Shown: one piece after another, positions 1-13,004 of the stretch
How the letters are laid out: each line of letters opens with the position of its first letter
Position numbering within the stretch: the first letter of the stretch is position 1
Assembly: GCF_028858725.1 (NCBI RefSeq)
Contig: NC_084790.1
Coordinates: 84,090,506-84,154,505 of the forward strand
Origin: Colius striatus
Lineage: Eukaryota; Chordata; Aves; Coliiformes; Coliidae
DNA length: 64,000 nucleotides
Reading direction: 5' to 3'
The notes under the pieces: model-generated
Told to the model about the DNA's origin: nothing
Database searches by the model: none
What the model saw: the letters and a program-made list of their open reading frames with translations, nothing else
Position numbers and translations under genes: made by a program

Positions 1-1169
1 TATTGGTTTTTACTCGAAACACATCTGTTTTGCTCCTCTCAAAGGCCGTGCTGCTCCTGTAATACACATGCATCAAAAGCTATGGTAAAAAACCAGCAAC
101 CTTGTCAGCAAACACACGTGGTGACCTGACAGAGTGTTAGTTTAAGGATGAGGAAATAACATTCCTAGCACTGGAAAGGCCTACTTTTCAATGCCCTCTT
201 TCCTGTGATGAGTTTCAGATGCTCTAGGTACTGACATGTAACAGACTTTTTCCCTTTTTGAGCTCCAAGAGTCCTTCCAGAAGCTGAGACTGAAGCTTTG
301 GGGGAAATGCAATGCTGGCCCAAGCAGATGCAAACCTTGGATCACATTCCATATCACCTCCAAGAATAAAACATGACAAAGATTTTGAGAAATCCTCAGC
401 TAATACCCATAGAGGTAAGACCCAGGGGAGCCTGTGAGACTTTCCCATCAGCAAGTGGCTTTGAGAAGTGCCTGAAAATAGTCTTTGGTCAAACCATTTC
501 AAGGTAGCGCCAGTGAAGCCCAGATTACATAAAGAACTCCAGCTTTTAGTCAACACCTCATCTGTTGTCCCTCAACCTGCTCGCCTACCCATTGGTTGCT
601 AAAATATAGAACAGCAAAAACCATAGGGATCTTTTCAGCTGCTCCACTCGAGGGTAGCTGGAAAGTGCTTGTTTGGAGAGGTCGAGTCAGAGCTTCATTT
701 CACTCTCATCAACCACCCTTGTTGGTCAACCAGCAGAGAGTAGTCTTGTGATTCTGGAACCACGCACATTCACCTCACTTGCTTTACAGGGCCTCAATAT
801 ACTTGTCACCTCTGTTTACCATTCCCAGAGGTATCCTCTCCTGCCATCCTATCCTCCAGGCATCAACCAGACTCCCTCTTGGTGACAGGGTGAAGAGACT
901 CCATAGCCCAGTGAGTCTTCTGAGGAGCCACAGATCTGCCCAGAGCTCAGCCAGAGGTAAAAGCATGCAACTCCTCAAAGGCGTTTTTTTCCCACACATC
1001 TCTCCTAACATTTTCTTAACGACCACTGAAACTTCCTTTACAGCTTTCTTCTAGGATTTCTGTCTCATTCAAAAAAAAGTGACTACAGGACAGAGATGAG
1101 TCTGTTTTTTGGGGGAAAGTGTTAAGTGTGAGGTTTGTATCTCACAGGTGCAAGTGGAAGACAATATAA
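1..1169. other. Non-coding stretch, no gene seen
   Basis: I see no recognisable gene, RNA or transposon here. The open frames are short (60-110 codons), lie on both strands over the same bases and contain no domain I recognise. Base composition is ordinary for avian intron or intergenic DNA. Confidence 0.5.
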
Positions 1170-1280
1170 AATAGAGTGGCACAGGTCAAGGGATGTAGAA
1201 TTTAATCCCCAATTCTCCCTCTAGCCTGCAGTGTGATCTTAGGCAAGCACCTCCATCCTTCTTGAGCACTTCTTTTCCAC
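1170..1280 (+). repeat. Probable MIR-type SINE relic
   Basis: The stretch reads like the core of an ancient MIR SINE: a cytosine-rich part followed by TGTGATCTTAGGCAAGCAC, close to the MIR core 'TGTGACCTTGGGCAAGTCAC', and then a pyrimidine-rich part ending in CTTCTTTTCC. MIR elements are tRNA-derived SINEs that predate the amniote radiation, so a heavily diverged copy in a bird is plausible. The assignment rests on motif memory, not an alignment, and the ends are approximate. Confidence 0.5.
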
Positions 1281-1379
1281 AAAAGCACTATGAATAACAT
1301 CAAGACAAAGCCCGTCCTGGCTCTGAAGACACAGCCTCTCCCACCTGCCCTCCCTCATGCGCCCTCATTCCACCTGGGC

Positions 1380-1935
1380 CACTAAGCATTGCCACAGATG
1401 ATTAAACACTGCAAAATCCGTAAGTCGTATTAAAACGAACAAGAAACCACAGCACTTCAGCAGCATAAAGCCACCGTGACAAGCAGCTTGTACTCAGAAA
1501 GTTAATGAATATTAATAACCCGAGCAAGTGGGCTCGGTTTTGCTTGGTTATTCTCAGCTCTCCACTCCATATAACTGAAGGATCTGCATGTGCTTTTGTT
1601 TAAATGTTATTTAACGTATGCTGCAAACGCATGCGCAGCCCCATCCCTGCTCTGTTCTGCTGTGTCAGATAGCACATCAAGAGCACTGCTGCTACACAGA
1701 AAGGCTAAAATGGTTAACCTTGCCACGAAGACAAGAGGCAATTAAATCCAGCCCAGCCTCCCCAAACCTGGCTGTCGGAGGGAAAACAGACAGTGAGTGT
1801 GAGGCAATTAGTTTGCCAGGCCTGAGCAAGAATCATAATGACAGTGACTTCTCCCTGGGTTGGCTCTGGAGATTGATGCAGTGCTACAGACTGCTTCAGA
1901 GGTGGCACAAAAGTTTTGAGTGAGACTAATTAGCC
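1380..1935. promoter_or_regulatory. Candidate conserved non-coding element
   Basis: No gene is visible, but the stretch is dense in motifs typical of developmental enhancers: several homeodomain-type cores (TTAATGAATATTAATAA near 1501, CAATTA near 1741 and 1804, CTAATTAG near 1926), the palindrome GCATGCGC near 1630 and a run of E-box-like sites. No known transposon is visible inside it. This is compositional inference only; evolutionary conservation was not tested. Confidence 0.25.
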
Positions 1936-3926
1936 CAGAGCTTTCAGCACACCGGTCCAAGGGACTGCTGGTTTATGGCAGCTCTGCTGTGCTGGGCTGT
2001 TTTGATGGGAGAACGGTGGAGAAGAAACCTGTTGGAGAAGTACTGAGTGGGCATCCGAAAATGCCACCCAAGTAGGTGCTTTGTGCATCTTGAAAGAGCT
2101 TGGGGAAGCACTGGGAAATGTGACATAGTCCCAGAGTAAAACTCTTGGATAGTCTTGCTGTCAAAAGGTAGGAAGCATCTGACAAGTCTCTTCCCTTGAG
2201 ATAGATGTGCAGCATCAATAGCACTGAAAAGGAGAACATTTTAATGAAAAATCCAGTCCTTCCTTCTAGCATTGCCAATTAAGAGGGAAGAGTGTGGAAA
2301 AATGTCCCATGGTGGAGGGCTATACTGAAGTTTATCAAGAAAGAAAAAAGAAATTACAGCTGAGCTGTGTCAGAGTCTGGTCCAGGCTGGGGTAAGAAAT
2401 TCATAGCCTGATTACTATGAGGAACTCACTACACCAAAGAATGCAGCTTGCTGGCCTACACAGCTCCAGTGACAAATACAGCAGGAAAAAATCTGACTTG
2501 GAAACTGCAGCATTGAATTTCTGATGTCTGAACATCCACGACTGGATTCAGACTGGGCATGGTGAGCCATGAGCAAACGCCCTGAGATCAGCAGAATTTA
2601 CCTTGGGCCCCTGTCTGGGATATCAAGCTAGAGTAACTTCAGAAATATGTTTCAACCAGGTTTATTTGTTTTTATTTCACATATTTAATTGGTTTAGCAG
2701 CTCTATTTTTCATAGTCTGCTGTAGTGTGTTTACCCAGTGGCTTTGTAACAAACACGCAAAGAACTTCGCCAAAGATTATTGTACGAAATTCTCAGACCT
2801 TTTTCATATCTGCAACTGGTTTCAGATTCTTTTGGTTAAATGCCTGCCTGCAGGTTGCCCTGCTCATGGTACTGCAAACATGGAATGATTTAGAGCAATA
2901 CATCCCCTGGTTGGGTAAGTCACATTGCTAAAAAGCACCAGAAGAACTGGTGCACATTTGAGCATAAAATGTATAAATCTCTGTGTGCATATCTTCTGTA
3001 GGCCATTGACACAGGTAACTGAGCCAGTGCCATGAGAGTTTTGCTACTGCTTGGTATGCTGGCAAAAAGAAACTATTAATGATGCAATTTAAAATGCAAA
3101 ACTACAATAAATAAATATTTGCACTGGTAAATCACTTGTTTGTTGGATGTTTTTTTAATAAAGAGGAATTAACAAGAGATAATCATTCCACCTGAAGGAA
3201 ATTCACATTTGAAATTGAAATTTTGAGGATCTGTAGGAAATAATCCTCACCTCTGAACAGCCAACAACATCCTCACCAGAGCTGAGCTCTTATGGAAAGA
3301 GGGAAAACCTGGGTACTGATCACAGCAGAGGCACAAAAATAACCACCACAATCTTTAGCAGTGATAGGGAGCAACCTGAACCAATTTAGCTTTGAGTGAC
3401 TGCACTACCAATCATTTAAATTGCCTTTCTATTAGGTGTTTTATCTGACAGTGCTCTGTTTGCACAGAACCATCTGCAAAAGCACCACAGATGAAGGGCT
3501 GCACAGAAGCAAAGTTTTACTATGGCTGTCAGTCCAAAAAAAAAAGGTTAAAGATGCTCCATGAAACCACCAGAAAGAATTAGTTCTTGGTAGTACCTCC
3601 CTGCAACCCTGTCTGTAGGTCCTTGTGCTTCTGCCACTGGTGTTTAGGAGCAGCAGGAGGGAGTTGGATACCAGGAATGGTTTCAGAAGGTCTCTCAACA
3701 AAAACTATCCCACAGCCTGCCACTCATTAGGAAAAATATAAGGCTGTTTGGATCACCTGCTGTCTCAGAGGAGAGTCTCATGGGCAAGGGTGGATTGCTC
3801 AGTTTTAACGTATAGAGGTGGCATGAAACCCCCTTGGAGACAGGACACTAGCCCGGAGGGACTTATGGACAAGCCTAACTGCATATGTTCAAACTATGTT
3901 GTCTCTTAACACAGAACTCCAGCATA
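1936..3926. other. Non-coding stretch, no gene seen
   Basis: Unique sequence with some AT-rich patches (around 2640-2715 and 3080-3170). Short open frames on both strands overlap each other and have no recognisable domains. No RNA gene or transposon recognised. Confidence 0.5.
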
Positions 3927-4000
3927 GATTCATAGAATGGTAGGTGTTGGAAGGGACCTTTAGAGATCATCTAGTCCAACCCCCCTGCAGAAGCATCACT
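3927..4000 (-). mobile_element. CR1 LINE, 3' tail fragment
   Basis: On the minus strand this is only the last ~75 bases of a CR1 retrotransposon: the GGGTTGGACTAGATGATCTC block, AAAGGTCCCTTCCAACACC and a terminal ATTCTATGAATC. CR1 copies are typically 5'-truncated because reverse transcription starts at the 3' end, and this is an extreme case. It belongs with the group also represented at 9942, 23953, 36178 and 56415 (a TGCAGAAGCA/TGCTTCTGCA motif beside the block). Confidence 0.85.
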
Positions 4001-7000
4001 AACCATCTCCTTGGAATATTCAAGGGAGTTTGGTCTGCAAGTATTTTGCCAAGACTGTTGCCACACAGCTGACAATTTCAGTCAGTGGGCAGCTGGAAAT
4101 ACTGCATAAGGCAGAATATGTCCAAAAATGCTCCAGATGGAAAAGAACCTAGACAAAACGCACAGCAAACATCTCTGCACCAGGGATATAATTTTATTTT
4201 TCTACCAATAACCTGACTAGCAGAAGGAATCTCTCTTAAGCAAGTACAGAAGGATTAGTGAAAAAATCGTCACACTTGAAAGAATTTAATTGAAATAAAT
4301 GGCTCAGGGATGTAGCAACATGATAACACCCAGGAACCAAACACCGGCCCAAAACCATGAGAGCTTGTCTCTGGACTTATCCTGAAACTTAACAAAGTGC
4401 CATAGAGCACACTGAAACAGACCCCATCTTAGGCATAAGCATTCCCAGTACAAATTTCCACAGCCTTAATGGTACACGTATTCTTCTTCACTACGTACTG
4501 CATGTAGCATCTTCATATCGGCTTTTCACCTTTGGTGTCATGATTTATATTGAGAAAATAAACCAGTGGTATTTAATTTTGACAATCTGAGCTATGCTTT
4601 ATGCCCTTGTTATCTGCAGTTGGGTTGTTATTGGGAAAAGCTGTATAGAAAGCTGTTGAAAATGGTGTAAAGTTTCCTCAGCATTTCCCAATATTAAATT
4701 ACATTTTGAATTGCATCTACTTGGCTAAAATTAGGGCCAAATTTTACTCTGCTGAAATTTCTATCCCATTCCCATGGATAAATATTTCTTAACATTTTAA
4801 CAAGAATAAACTCAAAAGACTGAGGTTAATGAACTGTGATATAGGCAGGGTTTTGAGCAAGGCAGAAAGGTAGAGTTTGTTCCAAGAAGACACCTTATAC
4901 TCATCCCATGGGGAAAACTGTTTAGGTTTTACAGTCTGAGAGATGCTGCTGACACTGGATCAGCAGGGACTTGATCTAGAAGTTAAATTTCCCTAAAAGT
5001 TTGCCTGTTTTGAGTTAATTCCTGTTCCTCCCTCTAAAGTTTGGCCTTCCTTGTAAGTTGTACCATCAGCTGCTAGGTGGGTACCTGCAGGTGGATTATA
5101 ATTCATATGTACGCTAATTCTACCACCTCTTGTCTTGGAGTTGTTCAACACTGTTGTCTAAACACTCTTTCAGGTGGTTTTGTTCCTGAAATACTAGACA
5201 CGGCCTAGCCAATAATTCTGAGAAAGAGAGAGAAAATATATACCACTTTACTTCCTTTTCAGAAACGAAACCAGACCCTTAAGTGTGCTGTCACTTAACG
5301 CTGCCTCAGATCCTTAATTCTTCAGAGTCTAGTGTATGTGCGGCAGATTTGCAAGGGCATAAACCAGAGAATGGTTAGATATATAAGCAGCTTTGAAATA
5401 GCAAACATCTCTTGTCGTTAAAGCAAAGTTATTGCAACTCATCTCTGAAAAAGTGCTTCAGCAGCGACGCAAGAAGCCTCCTTCCACTGCTCTTGGGTTT
5501 TGTTTGCTTCCTAGCCTGAACAGCCCCTTCTATAACAACCAACACTTCCTTACTTACTTTATTAACTATTCATAGTAAATAAGCTTGCTTCCCTGTGTTT
5601 ATTTATTTATTACAGAGCAGTTAAACAACAGAAGATCTTCCATGACTCAGTATGGCTTAGCTGGAGTAGAGCTACAAACATACTTAAAACGTCATCATTT
5701 ACATACTCTGCAATTCATGGCTATTTGCTGGCATTAGGAGCAGGAGAAGCTCTATATAGTGACTTCAGACCAGGCAGAAGCAATTGCCTTTTGAAGGTAT
5801 TCAGCATAGGAAATAGTAATAAAAAATACAAATCTACTGCTCAATCCTCAAATTCAGTAAGAATCCGACTGTCACCTGGCAATTATTCCATCTTTCTTCA
5901 GATTACCATAGCTACTAAATATTTTCTCTCTCTTTATTTGATTTTTATAAAGGAAAAACCTCCCCATGTATATTATTACAGTTGTCACAAGCAGGACCAG
6001 GTAAGCCTGACACTGAAAAACAGAGTCATTTGCACTAACAATAAATAAATATGCTACTAAATGCTGTGAATGAACTGGCAGCACCATTCCCATCTGAGTT
6101 TGGCAGCTGATTCTTAGCCCCAGAGTGGAGGAAAGGACATGAGCAACAAGAAGTAAAGCACTATGGAGATCAGAACTGTTTGCCTGACACTGGACCATAG
6201 AGAAGCAGCTCGTGCCTGTAGGAGTGGTCTCAGTGAGTGCCAGAATGCCACCAAGCAATGCCTTGGTGTCCACTCCCATGTGATGTGATGGAGCTTGTGG
6301 AAAGAAATTTCTTTGTGGGTAGTGCCTTTAGCTTCTGGCTGAGCTGGAGCTGGAGCAGAATGGCAGGTGGGGATCTACAGACTTGTGTGAGCTGGGTTTT
6401 GAAGCAGGATATTGTCAAGAGCAACCAGGGCCGAGCTGTACTTTCCCAGTACTCATCCATCGCCCACCACCTCTGCCACTGGCAGGGAGGCGTTACCATC
6501 CTCCCCAAACTGTCAGACAGCAACTGCAAGGGAAGATTCATTCCAGTCCCTCTCAGACCCAAACACTACTTGGCTAGACCTCCTTGCCTGATTTGCATGC
6601 TTTGGGACAGAATCTGGGTTCTGCCACTTCCAGCACTGATGTTCCTCCTGACAAGTCGTGATGAAGATTTGTGTCTGTTTTTCACAGTTACCTGATTGTC
6701 GGCCAATGTTAAAAACACATGATATTTCATCAGCTTGCCACGTCTTCTCTTAACCATGCAAGACAAGAAGATCTGAAATGTCATGTATTTCACTACCAGC
6801 ACACAATCACAAAAGAAATAAGAGAAACCTATTCTAACCAGAAGCTGAAATGGTAGTACCATCTTTAGGCAATGCATGATATTTTAGCTTTCTGTCATAC
6901 ACTGGGAAATGTAAACACCTGTAAAATGTCATGCATTGGTAGTCATCAGTGAACTCATGTAAACATTTAGCTGAAAGATGCATGAGATTCCATCCTTTTG

Positions 7001-9941
7001 CCATATTCACAAAGCTGCATAACAAATTTGGGGGCAAACTGAGTGTTTCATCGCTTGCTTCATGCTTAGGAGACAAGACTATCAATTAAGGAGGTCTGTA
7101 GTCATTCCTACAGTTGGGCTAGCTTTTTTCTCACTGTTCTTTGATGAAGTACTGTAACGTGCCAGACTTCTCTTAGAGACACAGAAATTTCGCTGATGTT
7201 TGGGAAACCCCCACAGAGGAAAGCTGTAGTTGCAGTTCTAGCGGTCACCTCCTACGGGACCAGTTTTAAGAGCCCTGAACTGCAGAAGGTTGGCTTCCCG
7301 TGCTTTTCATCTTTGCTTACCAACTCCTCAGCCATCTGCTCTCTGCAGCAACAGGGATGAAGCTGAAAATGCTAACCCAGCTCTGAACAAGCTCAGATTG
7401 CTGCTGCTGCAGCCTAAAATAATCCTTGTGTGTCTCTTCTTCCCTTCTTTCACAATAAAAGTGGCAAATCAGGGAGGAAAGCTGAGACATTAATCAGAGT
7501 TCTAGCAGACATGACTTGTACTACCAGTAGCTCATTTGAGGCCACAGCTCATTAAGAAGTCTATTACGATGCTCTCTTGATCTTTTCTCCAAAGGGCACA
7601 CAATAGTGGGGGTTTTTTAAGGTAATATTTGGATTCGTTCCACAGTCACATACAGAAGAGCACCTTCACTTACTCTTTCTGTAAATGCTGACCCGAAGAA
7701 AACGCCTGGAAAGCAGATGCTGCTTTGAAGGCTTTGCCAAATACTACAAGGCAAGTTTGTGTGCTAGAAGCTCTTCCTCCAGCAGAGCTGCTGCTACTCC
7801 CAGCTCTGCCACTAACCTGCTATGGGACCATGTCTTCTTTTACCTCCTTGCATCAGTTTCTTTCTCTGTTTTCTTCAAGAGACACAGGATTCCACTTTAG
7901 AAGTTCATTGGAACGTCTGGATGAAAATCTCTGAGCAGAGACAAAGCATTTTGTACAGATATATCTTATACAATCAGCAAGTTCTCCCTGGTGTTTCTAG
8001 GGATACCGGGATAGTGAAAGTCCTTTGCCTAGCTCTGATTTCTGAGTTTCAAATATGGCAAACAGGGCTGAAATTTCATGTATTTTCTTTACCATTCCCA
8101 TATCATTTTCTTTACAGACTCTCATGTTTGAGTTGCTTCACTGGGAAGAGAAGCTCTTTTGAGGGTAAAAGTTAAAATAGCTGCAGGTACCTCTTGTCGG
8201 TGCTGTAGAAATGGAGAAAATGTGAAGTTACCGTGTGACATTAGCACAGAATTACATATTCTGAAGCACATTTTCAGCAAAACCGAAGCAGTTCAGAACA
8301 CTGAAAACAGACACACGGCCTCTCCTAGACCCTGTGGAGAAGGCATTTCTGCTTTGCCTTAGTGGTGCTGTCTGGCTAAGAGGAAATTAGAAAAAAGCTG
8401 TGACTTCACCTTGCTTTTGTGGAAGCCAAGTATCTGATGGCCCTGATGCTTGCTTTTTTTTTTTTTTTGTTTAGTAAAAGCTGTTGAGAGAGTCAAAAGC
8501 CTCGTAGTAGGTTATTGAATAATAAAATACGGCTTCCACTAAGTTGAACGTAGTGATAAGGATTAAAAAGTTGCATCCAGAGGGTGGCATTGGCACCAGC
8601 TGGAGGAAAACAGGACCTGCAACCACAATGGTGTGTGACAAGGCTCACAGCAGATAGGTTGGAGGCAGGCTAAATTGAGAATCCGCTGAAATTCTTCCGT
8701 TTCTCCTTGCCTCAGATTTCCTATGGTGGGGTGTGGGTGGTTACCCATCAACAGCATTACTTCAAACCCACTGAGTTACTCTTCAGAAGCATTCGAGGAC
8801 ACTCTTCGCTGTACCTGGCTTAGCATGGAGACCTCAGTGGGATTCAGGCACGTGAACGTGTCCCATCATGCCCACTCCAACAGGCAATGAATATTCTCAG
8901 CTCCTAAATTGGGAGCTCCAAATTTAAGCTTTAAGAAAAGCAAGTATCCCCACACCTTGCAAGCGTGAGCCTTATATAATATGGGTCTGAACATACATTT
9001 CCACCTACAGAGAGGAAGGCAGGTTTGCAAGGGATTCGGTAAGAAATATCCAGCAGCAAAAATTCAGATTTCCCTGGTGATCTTGAAATACCTTTCAGAT
9101 TTATTCCCTGTGCATCCATCAGCACAATATTATGTTTCATCAAAAAGCAATAAAAGGTACTGAAGAAGAGGTCTCAGATACACAGACTTCCTTCCAGATA
9201 CTCACTTGCTTGTGAGATGAGTCTTGGGGGTAATCCCGTGCTCTCCAAAGAGAGTAACAAAGACATTGGCATCAGTTCCTGCTCCCCGGACATCTCCTGT
9301 CACTGTCACCACCTCATAAACTGTGGAAAGATAAAAAAGAAAGATCAGGACAACAGGAGAAATCCCTCATCCTATATGATATATCTCCAAGCCATTCCAA
9401 AACCTGAGCTGAAGTACAGACCTCCATGACAGATCTCCGCACCCACCACCAAGACAAACCCATGTCTTGAACAGGACAGTCACTGCTAAGGGTGAACTGG
9501 TGAAAATCACCACACCAAACTAAACCTGCTGGAGACACTTTACATAGGCAGAGAGATATTGAGTTAGGTTTTGTTGAAAATAAAGCATTTATCTGTGAAC
9601 ACAAAGCCTCCTCTTACCATAATGCATGTGCATGTATTACTTACAACAGATGAATATACGGGAAGTGTTGGAGGAAAGCTGCTGAACCATTTTGCATTTA
9701 TGCACATGTCAGTGAAATGCATACTTTACTGTTTGGTCTGATAATATATTTCCATGAAGCTGAGAAGTCACTACAGCCAGAAAGTTTGTATTTCAGTCAT
9801 TCTGGAGTCTTTAGCGAAGACCAAATGTTAAATCATGATTTAACAATGTTCAAATTACAGCCAGACACACATTTCTTAAGCAGAGTGATGAGTGAAATCA
9901 GAATAAGATGCAAGGCTTGAAAACAGGTTACCTTTCTGAAG
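4001..9941. other. Non-coding stretch, no gene seen
   Basis: About 6 kb without a recognisable gene or transposon. It includes an AT-rich, quiet-looking part at 4490-4800, a TTTATTTATTTATT run near 5600 followed by a splice-acceptor-like TACAG, and a T15 homopolymer at 8454-8468. The longest open frames (around 6230-6695) lie on both strands at once, which argues against either being a gene. Confidence 0.45.
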
Positions 9942-10126
9942 GATCATAGAATGGTAGGGGTTAGAAGAGACCTTCAGAGACCATCTAGTCCAACAACCCC
10001 CCTGCAGAAGCAGGGTCACCTAGATCAGGTGACATAGGAACACGTCCAGGCGGGTCTTGAAGACCTCCAAGGAAGGAGACTCCACAACCCCTCTGGGCAG
10101 CCTGTGCCAGGGCTCCGTCACCCTCT
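9942..10126 (-). mobile_element. CR1 LINE, 3' fragment
   Basis: The terminal ~185 bases of a CR1 in minus orientation. It holds the 3' terminal TCTATGATCC, the TTGGACTAGATGGTCTC block and the upstream GTCTTCAAGACCCGCCTGGACGTG and GCCCAGAGGGGTTGTGGAGTCTCC stretches. It is 5'-truncated within the end of ORF2. It closely resembles the copies ending at 23953 and 37580, so it probably comes from the same burst. Confidence 0.9.
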
Positions 10127-12249
10127 CTTGGTTTGCTCAGTACAGAAGGAATTGGAAGAGGTTATAAATCTTTGCCTATGGACAGATCAATCATCTTGAT
10201 GTCCCTTTTTGGCTTTGGACCACATGATGGTCATTAGCTAACAGTGATATTTCAGGCTCAGACCCATAAACTGGAGTAAAGGCTAAACTTTCATCATTTG
10301 ATCTTGTACAGCCTGACTGCTAAGTCTGTGATTTCTCAAAACTAGTGCTGTTAAAGTGTCTTTCACGGGTGCATCAGAGTCATCACGTATTTTGTTAGTG
10401 CTCATCTGTTCCTCACTACATCATACATATATATGCAAAAGAGACAAAAGCCATATTGAGACTCTGAGCATCAAATGTTTTTCCCCAATAAGACTCTTCC
10501 CTCAAAGCATCATGCAGAAGAAATTAAATCATCATTTGAATGGAAAAGCATGGAGACAGAGTGCTAGAGCAAAACCCAGGCCACTCATGTAAAAGTGATT
10601 AGAGGCTATGCCTCATTTCCAGCAGCTCTATTGCACTGAGACAGGGGAAAAAAGAATCATAATATTTTCCTAACCTCACCTTTCCACAAATGTAAATAGA
10701 ACAGAATGATAACAAACACAGTGAGTTGTGGTCTGTGCTCAGCTAAATGTTAAGAGTCCCTTGGCCTGGCATATGTTATTGATGGGCTCAAAGTAAGAGA
10801 TCTCTTTGCAAAAACCAGAAGAATATGGAAGATGCAGTTTGCACGTGAGGAATATACATGAACATTGTTTTCATTTCACCTTCTTCCTTTTAGCATTCAC
10901 ACATGCCAACAGGAGATGTTTGGTACAGTGTGGAGAGACAGACTATGTCCTCACATTAGCCATTAACAGGAGGAAGACTCCTAATCCACACTCCCCCAGT
11001 GATTCACCACTATAGGGTTTTCAGCACTGTATCAACTCTGCTTTGGAAACAGTGAGCTAATGTCAAGTTATACTATTGCTAGACTCATTTATAGCAGCAT
11101 TTCATCTCTGGTTATCTCAAAGCATGTTGCAACTTCTCTATGTCACCGAAATATCTGTCACTGTCAGAGCATCCTATAGGCACTGGCAAAGAGGCACTTA
11201 CATCTGAGCATCTCTCTGCAAGCTTTCTTTTGGGGAAAAGGGTCTTTAATACATCATCCCCCCCTACCCAAAAATTTGCTCTCAGCAAGGCTTGTTCCTG
11301 TTCCTGTTTTCAGAAGGTGAGGTCAAGTTGTGCCCAGCTTTGTGCCAGCAAATATATGGCTGAAGGCATTTTTTTTTCCTGTGAAAAGGGAGGAAAAAAG
11401 GTCATCACAACCCTCCACAAGTTCCCAAAGACCTTTCAAAAATTCAGACAGGATTTCTAGTGAGGATTTTTTGCTGCTAGAGGAGTGCAAGGACTTATAT
11501 GTGGCAGGTAGAGTTTGCTACATGACATCTGACATGTTACATCAAGCGAAACCCATTCTTGAATTGTCCTGCCTCATCTCTACAAGCAGTAATATCTCCT
11601 CATCTATACATCTAACTTTATTCCCTTACAGAAGAAGTCGGACTGATCAGCTTCCACTGTTCAGCTCTTCTTCAGCTCAACACTTTTCAACATTTTCAAC
11701 GAGATGATAGTGTACACAGAAGTTATCTAAGACAACATCATCATCAAGCCACAATAACCCCAGATTAAAACCCAAACCCATTCTCTAACTCCCACAACAG
11801 GAGTCTCGGTGTTGCAAAAACAAAAGCCATGAGTACACACTCATACGTTTTTTAGGTTCACAGCTCCCAGTTCAGCTTCCAGGCATCACAGTGAGCAGGC
11901 AGCACATGAATGAGCAACTCTTATAGGGACAGATGTGTTGAGCCCTGCCTGAATAGCACATTATTATTAAGCATACGCTGTGTTTAGCACCATTTCAATT
12001 AACTTTGCACCGAGGGACAAAAGAAGGGGCTGGGTGGGTGACACAGCCTGTCAGGACACGTAGTAAGTGCCACAGTACACGCCTGGAAGAGGAAAGGAGC
12101 TATGACACAACCTCTCCAGCACAACAGCTGTGCAAGTATCTGTGCAGGTAACTGATGTTAAGACTTTCCAGTGATGTCATGGACTCAGGTCTATGACTTC
12201 TTTTGCAGGAAGAAAATAAAAGCTTAATATTGATGTTGATTAGAGAAGA
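10127..12249. other. Non-coding stretch, no gene seen
   Basis: Unique sequence. Two overlapping plus-strand open frames at 11140-11707 (106 and 125 codons) have no domain I recognise and overlap in different frames, so I do not call them. A (CAGA)-like run lies just beyond at 12343-12364, inside the next CR1. Confidence 0.5.
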
Positions 12250-13004
12250 ACTCCATGAGGTTCAACAAGGGCAAGTGCAGAGTCTCACACCCTGAGGAGA
12301 ACAACCCCATGCAGTTCAGGTTGGGGAGTGACTTGCTGGAGAGCAGACAGACACACAGACAGACCTGGGAGTTCTGACTGGGAGCAAACTAACCATGAGC
12401 AGCAATGTGCCCTCATGGGCAAGAAGCCAATGGCATCCTGGGAGGCACCAAGAAGAGTGTGGGCAGCAGGTCAAGGGAGGTTCTGCTCCCCCTCTACTCT
12501 GCCCTGGTGAGGCCTCATCTGGAGTCCTGTGTCCAGTTCTGGGCTCCTCAGCTCAAGAAGGACAGGGAACTGCTGGAGAAAGGCCAGCATACAGCTATCA
12601 AAACGTTGAGGGGACTGGAACATTTCTCTAATGAAGAAAGGCTGCAGGACATGGGGCTGTTGAGCCTGGAGAAGGGAAGGCTGAGGGGTATCTAATCAAT
12701 GCTGGTAAATGCCTAAAGGGCAGGTGTTGACAAGATGAGGCCAATCTTCTGTGGTGGCCAGTGACAGGACAAGGGGTAATGGACAAAAGCTGAAAACCAA
12801 AAAGTTCTGCTCAAACATAAAGAAAAACCACTTTACTGAAGAGCAAAGGCTGCCCAGGGAGAGTGTGGAGGCTCCTTCTCATGAGGCTTCCAAATCCACC
12901 TGGACACCTCCCTGTGCCTTCTGATCAAAGGAAACCTTCTTTAGCAGGGGCTTGGGATGTATGAGCTCTAGAGAGCTCTTCCAACCCCTACCATTCTATG
13001 ATTT
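12250..13004 (+). mobile_element. CR1 LINE, 5'-truncated, ~755 bp
   Basis: A plus-strand CR1 holding the last part of ORF2 and the 3' UTR. It begins at 'ATGAGGTTCAACAAGGGCAAGTGCAGAGT' (encoding the MRFNKGKC-like motif just after the reverse transcriptase core). It continues through a frame reading [19 protein letters not shown], the conserved end of CR1 ORF2, and ends in CCTACCATTCTATGATT. It carries many substitutions, small indels and an extra purine-rich CAGACAGA patch, so it is an old, inactive copy. Confidence 0.9.

Noticed and set aside
6230..6695. Open frames of 110 and 152 codons on opposite strands
   Set aside because: Mutually overlapping on both strands with no recognisable domain; neither has convincing splice or start context.
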